Shown here in pieces: positions 8,262 through 16,299 of a stretch of DNA of 64,000 nt. The translations under genes and the position numbers were made by a program. This DNA comes from CAZVUW01 sp964629825 (GTDB lineage Bacteria; Actinomycetota; Nitriliruptoria; Euzebyales; Egibacteraceae). Numbering within the stretch: the stretch's first letter is position 1; each line of letters starts with the position of its first letter. The DNA lies in contig CAZVUW010000002.1 in the NCBI GenBank assembly GCA_964629825.1, positions 1 through 64,000 of the forward strand, read 5' to 3'. A model generated the notes under the pieces. The model made no database searches. It saw nothing but the letters and a program-made list of their open reading frames with translations, and was not told where the DNA came from.

Positions 8262-9503
8262 CTAGCCGAGGTCCTTCTTGGTGACCCTCGGCTGACCGGG
8301 GCGGGTGACACCCGACTCGCGCAGCTCGGCCAGCTCGTCAGCCGACAGCCCCAGGAGGTCGCTCAGGACCTCGTCGGTGTGCTGGCCGAAGAGGGGCGGG
8401 GGCAGCGTCTGCGAGCGCGGCGACCCGGTCTTGACCGGGTTGCCCAGCAGGCGTATCGGCCCCGCCAGCGGATGCTCGACCTCGACCACCATCTCGCGGT
8501 GCTGGACCTGGGGGTGGCTCAGGGCCTCGGAGATGTCGTTGACGGGAGCAGAGGGGATCCCAGCCTCCCGCAGCAGGTCCAGCCACTCCTGCGACGTGCG
8601 CGTGAGCATCACCTCGCGGATGGGTTTGAGCACCTCCTCGCGGTGGCGGACGCGGCCCGGGTTGGTGGCGAAGCGCGGATCGGCCGCCAGGTCGTCCAGC
8701 CCCAGCGTCTGGCAGAAGATGCGGAAGAAGTGGTCGCCGAACACTGCGACGACGATGTGCGAGTCCGCGGTGGCGAACTGCCCGTACGGGACGATCGTCG
8801 GATGGCCGGCGCCGACGCGCTCGGGCATGTGCCCGGTCGTCAGCTGGATGGTCGCCCAGTACATGAGCAGCGCGACCTGGGAGTCCAGCAGCGCGACGTC
8901 CACGCGCTGCCCCCGGCCGGTCCGGCCGCGCTCGACCAGGGCGGCCAGCGTCCCCATCGCCCCGACCATCCCTCCGACCAGGTCGCCGATGGGGGCGCCG
9001 CAGCGCACCGGGTTGCCGTCCGGCTCGCCGGTGATCGACATGATCCCGCTGAGCGCCTGGATCGACAGGTCGTAGCCGGGCTGGTCGCTGTAGGGGCCGT
9101 CCTGGCCGAAGGCGGACACCGACGTGCTGATGATCCGCGGGTTGATGGCCGCCAGGGTCTCGTAGTCGGCTCCGAGCCGCTCGAGCACGCCCGGGCGGAA
9201 GTTGTCGAACACCACGTCGGCGTGGCGGACCAGGTCGTGGAAGAGCTCGAGCCCGCGCTCGGACTTGAGGTCGAGGACGACGCTGCGCTTGTTCTTGTTG
9301 ACCGCCCAGAAGTGGACGCTCTCGCCCTCGACGAAGTCGGTGCCCGCTCCGCGCCCCAGGTCACCGCCTGAGGGCTGCTCGATCTTGATGACGTCGGCGC
9401 CGAGGTCGGCCAGGTACTGGGTGCCGAACGGGCCGGCGATGAAATGCGTCAGGTCGAGCACCCGCACGCCGTCGAGCGGTCCACCGAAGCTGCTGCCGGT
9501 CAC
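8262..9503 (-). CDS. Family III (CaiB/BaiF) CoA transferase
   Basis: A 413-residue class III CoA transferase. It opens with LDGVRVLDLTHFIAGPFGTQ and LADLGADVIKIE, the family N-terminus; DVVFDNFRPGVLERLG follows, and Asp174 in GAPIGDLVGG aligns with the aspartate nucleophile that forms the acyl-anhydride intermediate. Such enzymes move CoA between carboxylic acids without ATP. Its stop is two bases before the MFS GTG and its start overlaps the stop of the B12-subunit gene (4 bp). In this operon it most plausibly activates the acid that the mutase rearranges, or recovers CoA from the product. Confidence 0.93.
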   Translation of the reverse strand: MTGSSFGGPLDGVRVLDLTHFIAGPFGTQYLADLGADVIKIEQPSGGDLGRGAGTDFVEGESVHFWAVNKNKRSVVLDLKSERGLELFHDLVRHADVVFDNFRPGVLERLGADYETLAAINPRIISTSVSAFGQDGPYSDQPGYDLSIQALSGIMSITGEPDGNPVRCGAPIGDLVGGMVGAMGTLAALVERGRTGRGQRVDVALLDSQVALLMYWATIQLTTGHMPERVGAGHPTIVPYGQFATADSHIVVAVFGDHFFRIFCQTLGLDDLAADPRFATNPGRVRHREEVLKPIREVMLTRTSQEWLDLLREAGIPSAPVNDISEALSHPQVQHREMVVEVEHPLAGPIRLLGNPVKTGSPRSQTLPPPLFGQHTDEVLSDLLGLSADELAELRESGVTRPGQPRVTKKDLG

Positions 9504-9913
9504 TGAACCTCCAGATCTGATCGCGCGGGCTCCGTGTGAGCGCAGATCCAGGCGACCACGTCGTCGAAGCGGGAGTCGGTCGGGAAGATGGCGTCGACGC
9601 CCAGCTCGCGCAGGCGCTCGTGGTCGCGGGTCGGGACGTTGCCGCCGAGCACAACCAGGACGTCCTCGCCGCCCTGCTCGCGCAGCAGCTCGCAGATGCG
9701 GCCCATGATCTCCAGGTGCGCGCCGGACAGGAGCGACACGCCGAGAACCTGCACGTCCTCCTGGAGCGCGGTGGCGACGACGGACTCGGGGGTCTGGCGG
9801 AGGCCCGTGTAGATCACCTCGAAGCCGGCGTCGCGCAGGGCCAGGGCGACCGCCTTTGCTCCGCGGTCGTGCCCGTCCAGGCCCACCTTGGCGATCACCA
9901 CGCGCGTGCTCAC
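9500..9913 (-). CDS. Acyl-CoA mutase, stand-alone cobalamin-binding subunit
   Basis: A 137-residue B12-binding domain. It carries the base-off/His-on motif D-x-H-x-x-G (Asp13, His15, Gly18, in GLDGHDRGAK), then GVSLLSGAH and LVVLGGNVP, the loops that hold the cobalamin tail. In many methylmalonyl-CoA mutases this is the C-terminal domain of the large chain; here it is separate, as in other two-chain mutases. The GTG start overlaps the catalytic subunit's stop by 4 bp, so the chains are probably made in equal amounts. Confidence 0.93.
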   Translation of the reverse strand: MSTRVVIAKVGLDGHDRGAKAVALALRDAGFEVIYTGLRQTPESVVATALQEDVQVLGVSLLSGAHLEIMGRICELLREQGGEDVLVVLGGNVPTRDHERLRELGVDAIFPTDSRFDDVVAWICAHTEPARSDLEVQ

Positions 9914-11514
9914 AGCAGCGCCTCCGTGCGGTGTCGTCCGAACACCCGGGTCATCACGTCCGTGATCTCACCGACGGTGGCGCGGGCCTTGACCGCGGCG
10001 ATCAGCGGCTCCATGACGTTGACGTCGGCGGAGCAGGCCCGCTCGACCTCGGCGAGCGCCGCCTCGACCGCGGCGTTGTCGCGCTCCGCGCGCGTGCGCT
10101 CCAGGCGGGCCTTCTGCTCCTCGGCGATGGCCGGGTCGGTCTCGTGCATCTGCGACTCGAGCTCGGCGCGGTCCTCGGGCACCTGGAAGCGGTTGACGCC
10201 GACGATCACGCGGGTGCCGTCCTGAATCTCGCGCTCGAGCTCGTAGGCGTGCTGCGCCATCTCGCGGAAGATCGAGCCGTCCTCGATGGCCGCGATCAGG
10301 CCGCCGCGGTCGTCCACCTCCCGCATCTTGGCCACGATGCGCTCCTCGATCTCGTCGGTCAGCGACTCGACGAAGTAGGAGCCGGCCAGCGGGTCGACGA
10401 CGTTCGTCACGCCGGTCTCGTAGGCGATGATCCGCTGGATGTTCAGCGAGGTCCGCACCGCGTCCTCGGTCGGGATGGTGTAGGCCTCGTCCCAGCACGG
10501 GAGCACCATCGACTGGCAGCCGCCGAGGACGTTCGCCAGGCCGTGCAGGGCGATGCGGGCGATGTTGTTCAACGGCTGCTGGACGGTCATGTTCAGCGGG
10601 TTGCCCGAGCCGGCCAGCCGGTACTGCTGCGCCCGCTCCGTCTTGGCGCCGCAGCGGTCGCGCATCAGCCGGGCCCACAGCCGCCGTGCGGCGCGATGGC
10701 GGCAGACGGTCTCGAAGAAGTCGTTGTCCGCGCCGGCCAGGAAGGACATGCGGGCGCCGACCGCCTCGACGTCCGCGCCGCGCTGCACAGACGCGTCCAC
10801 GATCAGCAGGGCGGCCAGGAACATGTAGGCCAGCGCGTCCACGTAGCGAGCGCCCGCGCTGCGGATGTGCGGAGCCGAGACGCTGACCGGGTTCAGCTTC
10901 GGCAGGTTCGCGACGCTGAAGGCGATGAGGTCGGCGGTCAGCCGCAGGCTGGGCGCCGGCGGGAAGATGTACAGGCCCCGCGCCAGGTACTCCTTGAAGA
11001 TGTCGTTCTGGACGGTCCCGCGGAGCAGCGAGCGGTCCACGCCCTGCTCGTCCGCCATCGCGACGTACATCGCCAGGATCACCGGCGCGGTCGCGTTGAT
11101 CGTCATGGACGTCGACGTCGCGTCGAGGGGGATGCCCTCGTACAGGCGCTTCATGTCGTCGAGCGTGTCGATGGCCACGCCGAGACGGCCCACCTCGCCA
11201 AGGGCCTCGCGATCGTCGGAGTCCAGGCCCAGCTGGGTCGGCAGGTCGAAGGCGAGCGACAGGCCGGTCTGGCCGTTGGCGTAGAGGAAGCGGAAGCGCT
11301 CGTTGGTGGCTGCCGCGTCGCCGAAGCCGGCGTACTGGCGGAAGGTCCACAGGCGCTTGCGGTACATCTCCGGGTGGATGCCGCGCGTGAACGGGAAGCT
11401 GCCGGCGCGGCCGAGCTGCTCCTTTGGGTCCCAGCCGGAGAGGTCCTCCGCGGTGTACTCGCGCTGAAGCGGGATGCCCGAGCTGGTGGTTGGGGTGCCG
11501 TTGTCCTCGCTCAT
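9910..11514 (-). CDS. Cobalamin-dependent acyl-CoA mutase, catalytic subunit (methylmalonyl-CoA mutase family)
   Basis: This 534-residue TIM-barrel subunit lacks the B12 domain, which is the next gene. By alignment from memory with Propionibacterium methylmalonyl-CoA mutase, Tyr61 (RQYAGF) matches Tyr89, Arg179 (KEYLAR) matches Arg207, and His216 matches His244. Tyr and Arg at these sites mark enzymes for carboxy-acyl-CoA; isobutyryl-CoA mutase has Phe and Gln. Other pocket residues differ: TRGIHPEMY replaces TRGPYATMY (His47 for Tyr75, Glu49 for Thr77) and APH replaces GYH (Pro215 for Tyr243). It is thus a dicarboxylyl-CoA-type mutase whose substrate may not be plain methylmalonyl-CoA. ATG 11514 follows GGGGGGCTCC-complement (GGAG). 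No MeaB-like chaperone gene is nearby. Confidence 0.9.
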   Translation of the reverse strand: MSEDNGTPTTSSGIPLQREYTAEDLSGWDPKEQLGRAGSFPFTRGIHPEMYRKRLWTFRQYAGFGDAAATNERFRFLYANGQTGLSLAFDLPTQLGLDSDDREALGEVGRLGVAIDTLDDMKRLYEGIPLDATSTSMTINATAPVILAMYVAMADEQGVDRSLLRGTVQNDIFKEYLARGLYIFPPAPSLRLTADLIAFSVANLPKLNPVSVSAPHIRSAGARYVDALAYMFLAALLIVDASVQRGADVEAVGARMSFLAGADNDFFETVCRHRAARRLWARLMRDRCGAKTERAQQYRLAGSGNPLNMTVQQPLNNIARIALHGLANVLGGCQSMVLPCWDEAYTIPTEDAVRTSLNIQRIIAYETGVTNVVDPLAGSYFVESLTDEIEERIVAKMREVDDRGGLIAAIEDGSIFREMAQHAYELEREIQDGTRVIVGVNRFQVPEDRAELESQMHETDPAIAEEQKARLERTRAERDNAAVEAALAEVERACSADVNVMEPLIAAVKARATVGEITDVMTRVFGRHRTEALL

Positions 11515-11525
11515 GGGGGGCTCCT

Positions 11526-12281
11526 TCAGCGTCCCGCGCGGGACAGGTGCACGCCGAAGCGGTGGTGCTCGCCCGGGTAGTGGGCCGCGACCAGCTCCAG
11601 CGGTGTCCCGTCGACGGCGTAGGTGACGCGCTCGACGTAGAGGACGGGGCTGCCGGGCTCCAGCCCGAGGCGCCGGGCGGGCTCGCCGTCCGCGGCGCGG
11701 GCGGAGATGGTCTGGTAGCCGCTGGACAGCCGCAGGCCTGGGGTCTCGTCGATCATCCGCAGCAGCGAGCGCTCCTTCAGCTCTGTGGTGTCGACGCGCT
11801 CGGCGATGTCGCGCCGGAGGTGGTTCACGATCCACGCGTGCGGCCGCTGAGCGGTGGCGCGCAGCCGGCGGAAGCGGACCACGCGGTCGCCCGTCGGGAC
11901 GCCGAGCGCGCGCGCCACCTCGGCGCTCGCCCGCACCTCGCGCCGGTCGACGAACACCGTGCCGGCGTAGTCGGCCTGGAGCAGGATGTCGTCCAGAAAG
12001 CCGTGCAGCTGCACCGGCGGGCTGCCGTCGGGGAGGTCCGCGGCGACGAACGTCCCGCGCCCCCGTCGGCGCTCGATCAGCCCGGCGGTGGAGAGCATCC
12101 CCAGCGCCTGCCGCACCGTGATGCGGCTGACTCCGAACGCCTGCGCGAGCTCATGCTCGGTGCTGAGCATCGAGCCGGCCGGGTAGACGCCCGACAGGAT
12201 GCGGGATCGCAGCAGGTTGGCGATCTGGTAGTAGAGCGGGATCGGCGATGCGGCGTCGACGGCCTCCGCTCGCATCGCCAT
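11526..12281 (-). CDS. GntR-family transcriptional regulator (HutC/UTRA type)
   Basis: A 251-residue regulator. The N-terminal winged helix (about 14-82) contains PLYYQIANLLRSRI, LSTEHELAQAFGVSRITVRQ and LIERRRGRGTFVA, the GntR signature. Residues about 95-245 form a UTRA ligand-binding domain (RRLRATAQRPHAWIVNHL, GSPVLYVERVTYAVDGTP). UTRA regulators sense small metabolites such as acids, sugars or their CoA/phosphate forms. It is the first gene of the mutase operon, 11 nt before the catalytic subunit, so it most likely autoregulates that operon. ATG start with GGAGTGGAGG site. Confidence 0.92.
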   Translation of the reverse strand: MAMRAEAVDAASPIPLYYQIANLLRSRILSGVYPAGSMLSTEHELAQAFGVSRITVRQALGMLSTAGLIERRRGRGTFVAADLPDGSPPVQLHGFLDDILLQADYAGTVFVDRREVRASAEVARALGVPTGDRVVRFRRLRATAQRPHAWIVNHLRRDIAERVDTTELKERSLLRMIDETPGLRLSSGYQTISARAADGEPARRLGLEPGSPVLYVERVTYAVDGTPLELVAAHYPGEHHRFGVHLSRAGR

Positions 12282-12292
12282 CCACCTCCACT

Positions 12293-12337
12293 CCTGCGTT
12301 CCCGCAGGCTCCGCTGCTTGTATTGACTTTATAGCAA
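12293..12337 (-). promoter_or_regulatory. GntR promoter region: operator-like inverted repeat and leader hairpin
   Basis: Upstream of the GntR gene an imperfect inverted repeat TTGTAT (12318-12323) and ATAGCAA (12331-12337) flanks TGACTTT; on the minus strand TATAAA gives a -10. This is a plausible autoregulatory GntR/UTRA site overlapping the promoter. Between it and the Shine-Dalgarno site, CCTGCG (12293-12298) and CGCAGG (12303-12308) form a 6-bp hairpin with a GGAA loop in the mRNA. Confidence 0.45.
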
Positions 12338-12365
12338 ATTGCGTGGAGGGCGGGCCCAGACGCGC

Positions 12366-13364
12366 TCAGCCGAGGGCGCGTGCCACGGCCTCGATGGTCC
12401 GCTCAGGGTCGCCGCCGCGGACCGGCAGGACCGGCTGGATCATGAGGTCATCCGCACCCGCGACCAGGTAGGCGCGGAGGCGCTCAGCGACCTCGTCGGC
12501 GGTCGCGCCCGCGATCAGCACCTCGTCGAGGAAGCGATCGCTGACGGCCGCGGCCGTCCCTTCGCGGTCGCCACGGGCGAAGGCCTCGTTGACCGCGGCG
12601 ACCTCCTCCTCGAAGCCGACCGACGAGAAGTAGCGGGCGTACGGCGGCGACACCATGTACTCGACCACCTCGCGGCGGACGGCCTGGCGCACGGCCTCGA
12701 CGTCGTCGACCACGGCGACGTAGGCGCGCGCCACCAGCGTCACCTCAGAGCGCTCGCGGCCGGCGGAGGAGATCTGCTCGGCGAAGCGGGTGCTGAACTC
12801 GTCGAGGACCCGCGGCGAGACCCAGGTGAGGATGAGCCCGTCGGCGTGCTCGGCGGCGAGCCGCTGCATCTTCGGGCCCATGCCACCGATGTAGACGCGC
12901 ACCTGCGGCTGCGGGCCGTAGCCGAGACGGAAGCCGCGCGAGCGCCGGGTGGCGCCCTCGAAGTCGGTCTTGGCCCCGGCGAGGGCCTGGCGAAGCACGG
13001 CGAGGGTGTCGGCCACCGCGGTCAGCGGGCGTTCGAACGGGACGCCGTGCCAGCGCTCGACGATGACCTGCCCGCCGGCGCCGATGCCGAGGTGGACGGG
13101 CCGGCCGCCTCCCAGGGTCGACCACGTGGCCGCCATCATCGACAGCAGCGCGGGCGTGCGGCTGTAGACCGGCACGATCGCCGTGCCGACCTCGAGGCTG
13201 GTGCGGTGCGCGAGGGCACCTCCGAGCGCACCGGCCTCGATCGAGTTGGTCTCCGCCAGCCAGATCCGGCGGTAGCCGCAGGACTCGATCAGCTCGGCCA
13301 TCCGCACGGCGGCCTCGAGATCGGTCACGTTGGCCAGCAGCACCGACGCGCGTTCGATGGTCAC
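12366..13364 (-). CDS. Luciferase-like (LLM) flavin-dependent oxidoreductase
   Basis: A 332-residue TIM-barrel protein of the bacterial luciferase/F420-reductase superfamily. Recognisable are AELIESCGYRRIWLAETN, VGTAIVPVYSRTPALLSMMAATW, HLGIGAGG and VYIGGMGPKMQRLAAEHADG, the last forming the coenzyme phosphate site. Coenzyme may be FMN or F420; the sequence resembles F420-dependent (5,10-methylene-H4MPT reductase-like) members. The start is GTG 13364: it overlaps the acyl-CoA dehydrogenase stop by 4 bp and has GGGGGTGGGGG upstream. It is the last gene of the 24.0-12.4 kb operon. Reaction unknown (monooxygenation or hydride transfer). Confidence 0.85.
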   Translation of the reverse strand: MTIERASVLLANVTDLEAAVRMAELIESCGYRRIWLAETNSIEAGALGGALAHRTSLEVGTAIVPVYSRTPALLSMMAATWSTLGGGRPVHLGIGAGGQVIVERWHGVPFERPLTAVADTLAVLRQALAGAKTDFEGATRRSRGFRLGYGPQPQVRVYIGGMGPKMQRLAAEHADGLILTWVSPRVLDEFSTRFAEQISSAGRERSEVTLVARAYVAVVDDVEAVRQAVRREVVEYMVSPPYARYFSSVGFEEEVAAVNEAFARGDREGTAAAVSDRFLDEVLIAGATADEVAERLRAYLVAGADDLMIQPVLPVRGGDPERTIEAVARALG

Positions 13365-14476
13365 GCCCCCACCCCCTTGTGCTCCTCGGTCAGCGCCCAC
13401 ACCCGCTGGCGATGCCACGACGGCGTGCCCAGCAGCTGACGGGCGGATTGGATGCGACGGACGTAGACGTGGGCGTCGTGCTCCCAGGTGAAGCCGATGC
13501 CGCCGTGCAGCTGAACGGTCTCCTTGCCGACGCGCGCCGCGGCGTCACCGCACACCGCCAGCGCGACGGACGTGGCCTCGGCCAGGGCAGACGGGTCATC
13601 CTCGGTCGCCCGGCAGGCCGCGACGTAGGCGGCCGAGCGGGCGTGCTCTAGGTCGACCAGCAGGTCGGCGCAGCGGTGCTTGAACGCCTGGAAGGAGCCG
13701 ATCGGGACGCCGAACTGCTGGCGCGTCTTGCCGTACTCGACGGTCAGGTCGAGGCAGGCCTGCGCGGCGCCGACCAGCTCGGCGGCCAGACACGCTCCCG
13801 CCTCGTCCAGCGCGCGGGCGATCGCAGGGCCGACGTCCTCCGCCAGCAGGCGGGCCGCTGCCCCCTCCAGCACCACGTCGGCCTGAGGGCGGTTGCGGTC
13901 GAGGCCGTCGAGGTGCTCGAGCTTGACCCCCGGTGCACCGAGGTCAACGGCGAGGAGGACGAGCCCGTCCGCTCCGGAGGTCCCGGGACGTCGCGCCACC
14001 ACGAGGAGCTCATCGCACTGCTCCGCCGAGACCACCAGCCGCTTGGCGCCGGAGACCGCCGCGCCGTCGAAGACCGTCTGGACCGCCTCGGGCCGCCAGG
14101 CCCCACCGTCGTCGGCGGCAGCCAGGCCGACCACGCGGTCGCCCGTTAGCAGCGGCTCCAGGGCCTCCGCCGCGCCGACGCGGACCAGCGCCCTGGCCGC
14201 CAGCACGCCGCTGGCGAGGAACGGGCCCGGGTATGCCACCCGGCCGAGCTCCTCCATCGCCAGGGCGAGCTCGACCAAGCCCCAGCCCTGGCCGCCCAGC
14301 TCCTCAGGGACGGCCATCGAGTGGAGCCCGAGGTCGGTGGCCAGCGCGTTCCACACAGCGCGGTCGTAGCCGCCGTCGAGCGCAGCTCGAGCCGCGGCCG
14401 CTGGGCTGCGCTCGTCGAGGAAGCGGCGCAGCAGGCGGCGCAGCTCCTGCTGCTCCTCCGTCAGGGTGAAGCGCAC
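13361..14476 (-). CDS. Acyl-CoA dehydrogenase family protein
   Basis: A 371-residue FAD acyl-CoA dehydrogenase. The N-terminal helical domain begins FTLTEEQQELRRLLRRFL and contains the MAVPEELGGQGWGLVELALAMEELG helix pair. The beta domain is at about 120-220. The C-terminal domain has YGKTRQQFGVPIGSFQAFKH and LHGGIGFTWEHDAHVY. This subgroup (FadE-like short chains of about 370 residues) often works as a heterodimer with another dehydrogenase. The GTG start at 14476 has GAGGAG upstream and lies 14 nt after the alcohol dehydrogenase stop. Substrate unknown, probably a cyclic or branched acyl-CoA. Confidence 0.88.
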   Translation of the reverse strand: MRFTLTEEQQELRRLLRRFLDERSPAAAARAALDGGYDRAVWNALATDLGLHSMAVPEELGGQGWGLVELALAMEELGRVAYPGPFLASGVLAARALVRVGAAEALEPLLTGDRVVGLAAADDGGAWRPEAVQTVFDGAAVSGAKRLVVSAEQCDELLVVARRPGTSGADGLVLLAVDLGAPGVKLEHLDGLDRNRPQADVVLEGAAARLLAEDVGPAIARALDEAGACLAAELVGAAQACLDLTVEYGKTRQQFGVPIGSFQAFKHRCADLLVDLEHARSAAYVAACRATEDDPSALAEATSVALAVCGDAAARVGKETVQLHGGIGFTWEHDAHVYVRRIQSARQLLGTPSWHRQRVWALTEEHKGVGA

Positions 14477-14490
14477 GGGTTCTCTCCTCT

Positions 14491-15510
14491 TCAGGGGTTG
14501 ATGAGCAAGGCGGTCTTGAGGTGGGTGCGGTCGGCGACGGCGGCGAAGGCGGCCTCGTAGGCGTCGAAGCCGTACACGCCGTCCACCAGGGCTTCGAGGT
14601 CCGGGCGCCGCGACATGACCGCCAGCGTCCGATCCCAGGTGCTGGGCAGGCGCCGCCAGGAGCCCGCGACGGTCAGCTCCTTGGCAACCAGGCGGCTGAC
14701 GTCGACCGCTCCGGCGCCGCCCAGGCCGACCACGGCGATCTGCCCGCCGAAGCGCGCCAGGTCGGCTGCGAGCATCAGCGTGGCGGCGGATCCGACGGCG
14801 TCCACCACCACGTCTACGCCACCGAGCGGTGCGACCTCGGCGGCCCGCTCGGACGCGCGATCGGTGGTCACGGCCTCGAACCCGAGGCCCCTGGCCACGT
14901 CCAGCCGAGCGGCGTCCTCCGCCAGGCCGGCGACCAGCACCGGTGCGCACCCGGCCTCCTCAAGCGCCACCGCGGCCAGCAGGCCCACCGGGCCCGGGCC
15001 GATCACGGCCGCGCTGCCGCCCGGCGGCAGGGTGAGCCGCTCGACCGCGTGCATTGCGGCGCCGAAGGGCTCGAGCAGGCATGCGGCGCGGTCCGACACG
15101 GCCTCCGGGATGGGATAGATGGAGCGCTCGGGGACCGCGACCAGGTCGGCCAGGGCCCCGTCGCGCTGGGTGCCGATCCGCGACTGCCGCTCGCAGGCGT
15201 TGCGCAGACCCCGGCGGCACCAGCGGCAGGAGCCGCAGCCGCCGTCGCTGTCGGCGGTCACGCGCGTGCCGACGGGGGTGGTGGTGTCCGGACCCGCCTC
15301 CTCGACCACACCGACGAGCTCGTGGCCGAGGGTGCGGGGCAGCTCCACGAAGGGGCGCACGTACTCGGCCCAGCGCACGATCGACAGGTCGGTGCCGCAG
15401 ATGCCCGCCATGCGGACGCGCACGAGCAGCTCGCCCGGGCCAGGAACCGGTGCGGGCACATCGGCCAGCGTGACCCCGTCCTCGGGCGCGAGCTTCCGCA
15501 GGGCGCGCAC
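14491..15510 (-). CDS. Zinc-dependent alcohol dehydrogenase (MDR family)
   Basis: A 339-residue medium-chain dehydrogenase. GICGTDLSIVRW supplies the first catalytic-zinc ligand (Cys), and LGHELVGVVEE the His-Glu pair. The structural zinc loop is CGSCRWCRRGLRNACE with four cysteines. VIGPGPVGLLAAVALEEAG is the NAD(P) Rossmann motif. It would oxidise a secondary alcohol or polyol to a ketone in the pathway. GTG start immediately abuts the preceding stop (no spacer), in the long catabolic operon. Substrate unknown. Confidence 0.9.
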   Translation of the reverse strand: MRALRKLAPEDGVTLADVPAPVPGPGELLVRVRMAGICGTDLSIVRWAEYVRPFVELPRTLGHELVGVVEEAGPDTTTPVGTRVTADSDGGCGSCRWCRRGLRNACERQSRIGTQRDGALADLVAVPERSIYPIPEAVSDRAACLLEPFGAAMHAVERLTLPPGGSAAVIGPGPVGLLAAVALEEAGCAPVLVAGLAEDAARLDVARGLGFEAVTTDRASERAAEVAPLGGVDVVVDAVGSAATLMLAADLARFGGQIAVVGLGGAGAVDVSRLVAKELTVAGSWRRLPSTWDRTLAVMSRRPDLEALVDGVYGFDAYEAAFAAVADRTHLKTALLINP

Positions 15511-16299
15511 CTAGAGCCCTCCCAGGTCGGCCATCAGGCGGTCGAGGTCGGCCGGCGCGGTGACGGGGCCGAGCACGATGCGGTCTGCTCCGGCCTCGAT
15601 CAGCTCGCCGATGCGCTGGGCCACGGCGTTGGGACCGCCGCCGACCAGCAGCTCGGGCGGGGTCCGGCTGCCCGTGGGCTGCGGCAGCCGGCTCAGGTCG
15701 GCGGGGTCGTCAGCGGGCAGCCAGCGCCGCAGGACCACGACCTCGGCCTCTGCTCGTTGGGACCGCAGCGCCGCCCCGAGACGAGCGATCGCGGTGGCGT
15801 CCACGGTGGTCGGGGTCAGCCACCCGTCGACGCGGGCGGCCCGCTGGATGGCGCGGTCGCTCCCGCCGCCCACGAGCACCGGGCAGGGGCGCTTGGCGGC
15901 CAGCTCGTCGACCAGTTCATCGAGTGCCGCGAAGCGGCGCGCCATCCGGTCGCCGGGCAGGTCCGAGGGCTCGTAGCCGGCCACCAGCCCAAGCCGCAGC
16001 CGGCTGCCCGCTGAGGTGGCCGCCATGGTGGCGACGGCCGCGTCGCGCCGGACGGACACGGGATCGCGCGCACCCGCGATGACCCCGGCGGTGGTCACGT
16101 CGATCCCCGGGCAGGTGACCGCGAGCAGCGCCGCCGCCATCAGCGCGGACGGGACGTAGTCGGGCCGATCGGCGTGCTCGCCGAGCAGGACCGGCAGCCC
16201 GCTCGCCGCGGCGGCGCGCGCGGTCTCCGCGAGCCGCTCCCAGGCGCCGGGGGCGCGCCAGTCCGCAGGGCCCAGGAAGACGGCTACGTCAGCCGGCAT
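15511..16299 (-). CDS. Short luciferase-like (LLM superfamily) protein
   Basis: A 262-residue protein with luciferase-superfamily features but about 60-80 residues shorter than usual. It has LPVLLGEHADRPDYVPSALMAAALLA near the N-terminus, DAAVATMAATSAGSRLRLGL in the middle and PVLVGGGSDRAIQRAARVDGWL (split motif, about 140-160) resembling the coenzyme phosphate loop. The end, VAQRIGELIEAGADRIVLGP, is typical of F420-type members. Its last 16 bp of start region overlap the MmgE/PrpD stop. It may have lost part of the barrel insertion; the function is not assignable. Confidence 0.68.
   Translation of the reverse strand: MPADVAVFLGPADWRAPGAWERLAETARAAAASGLPVLLGEHADRPDYVPSALMAAALLAVTCPGIDVTTAGVIAGARDPVSVRRDAAVATMAATSAGSRLRLGLVAGYEPSDLPGDRMARRFAALDELVDELAAKRPCPVLVGGGSDRAIQRAARVDGWLTPTTVDATAIARLGAALRSQRAEAEVVVLRRWLPADDPADLSRLPQPTGSRTPPELLVGGGPNAVAQRIGELIEAGADRIVLGPVTAPADLDRLMADLGGL

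Noticed and set aside
9910..11514. Isobutyryl-CoA or 2-hydroxyisobutyryl-CoA mutase.
   Set aside because: Those have Phe or Ile at the Tyr61 site and Gln at the Arg179 site; here Tyr and Arg are kept.
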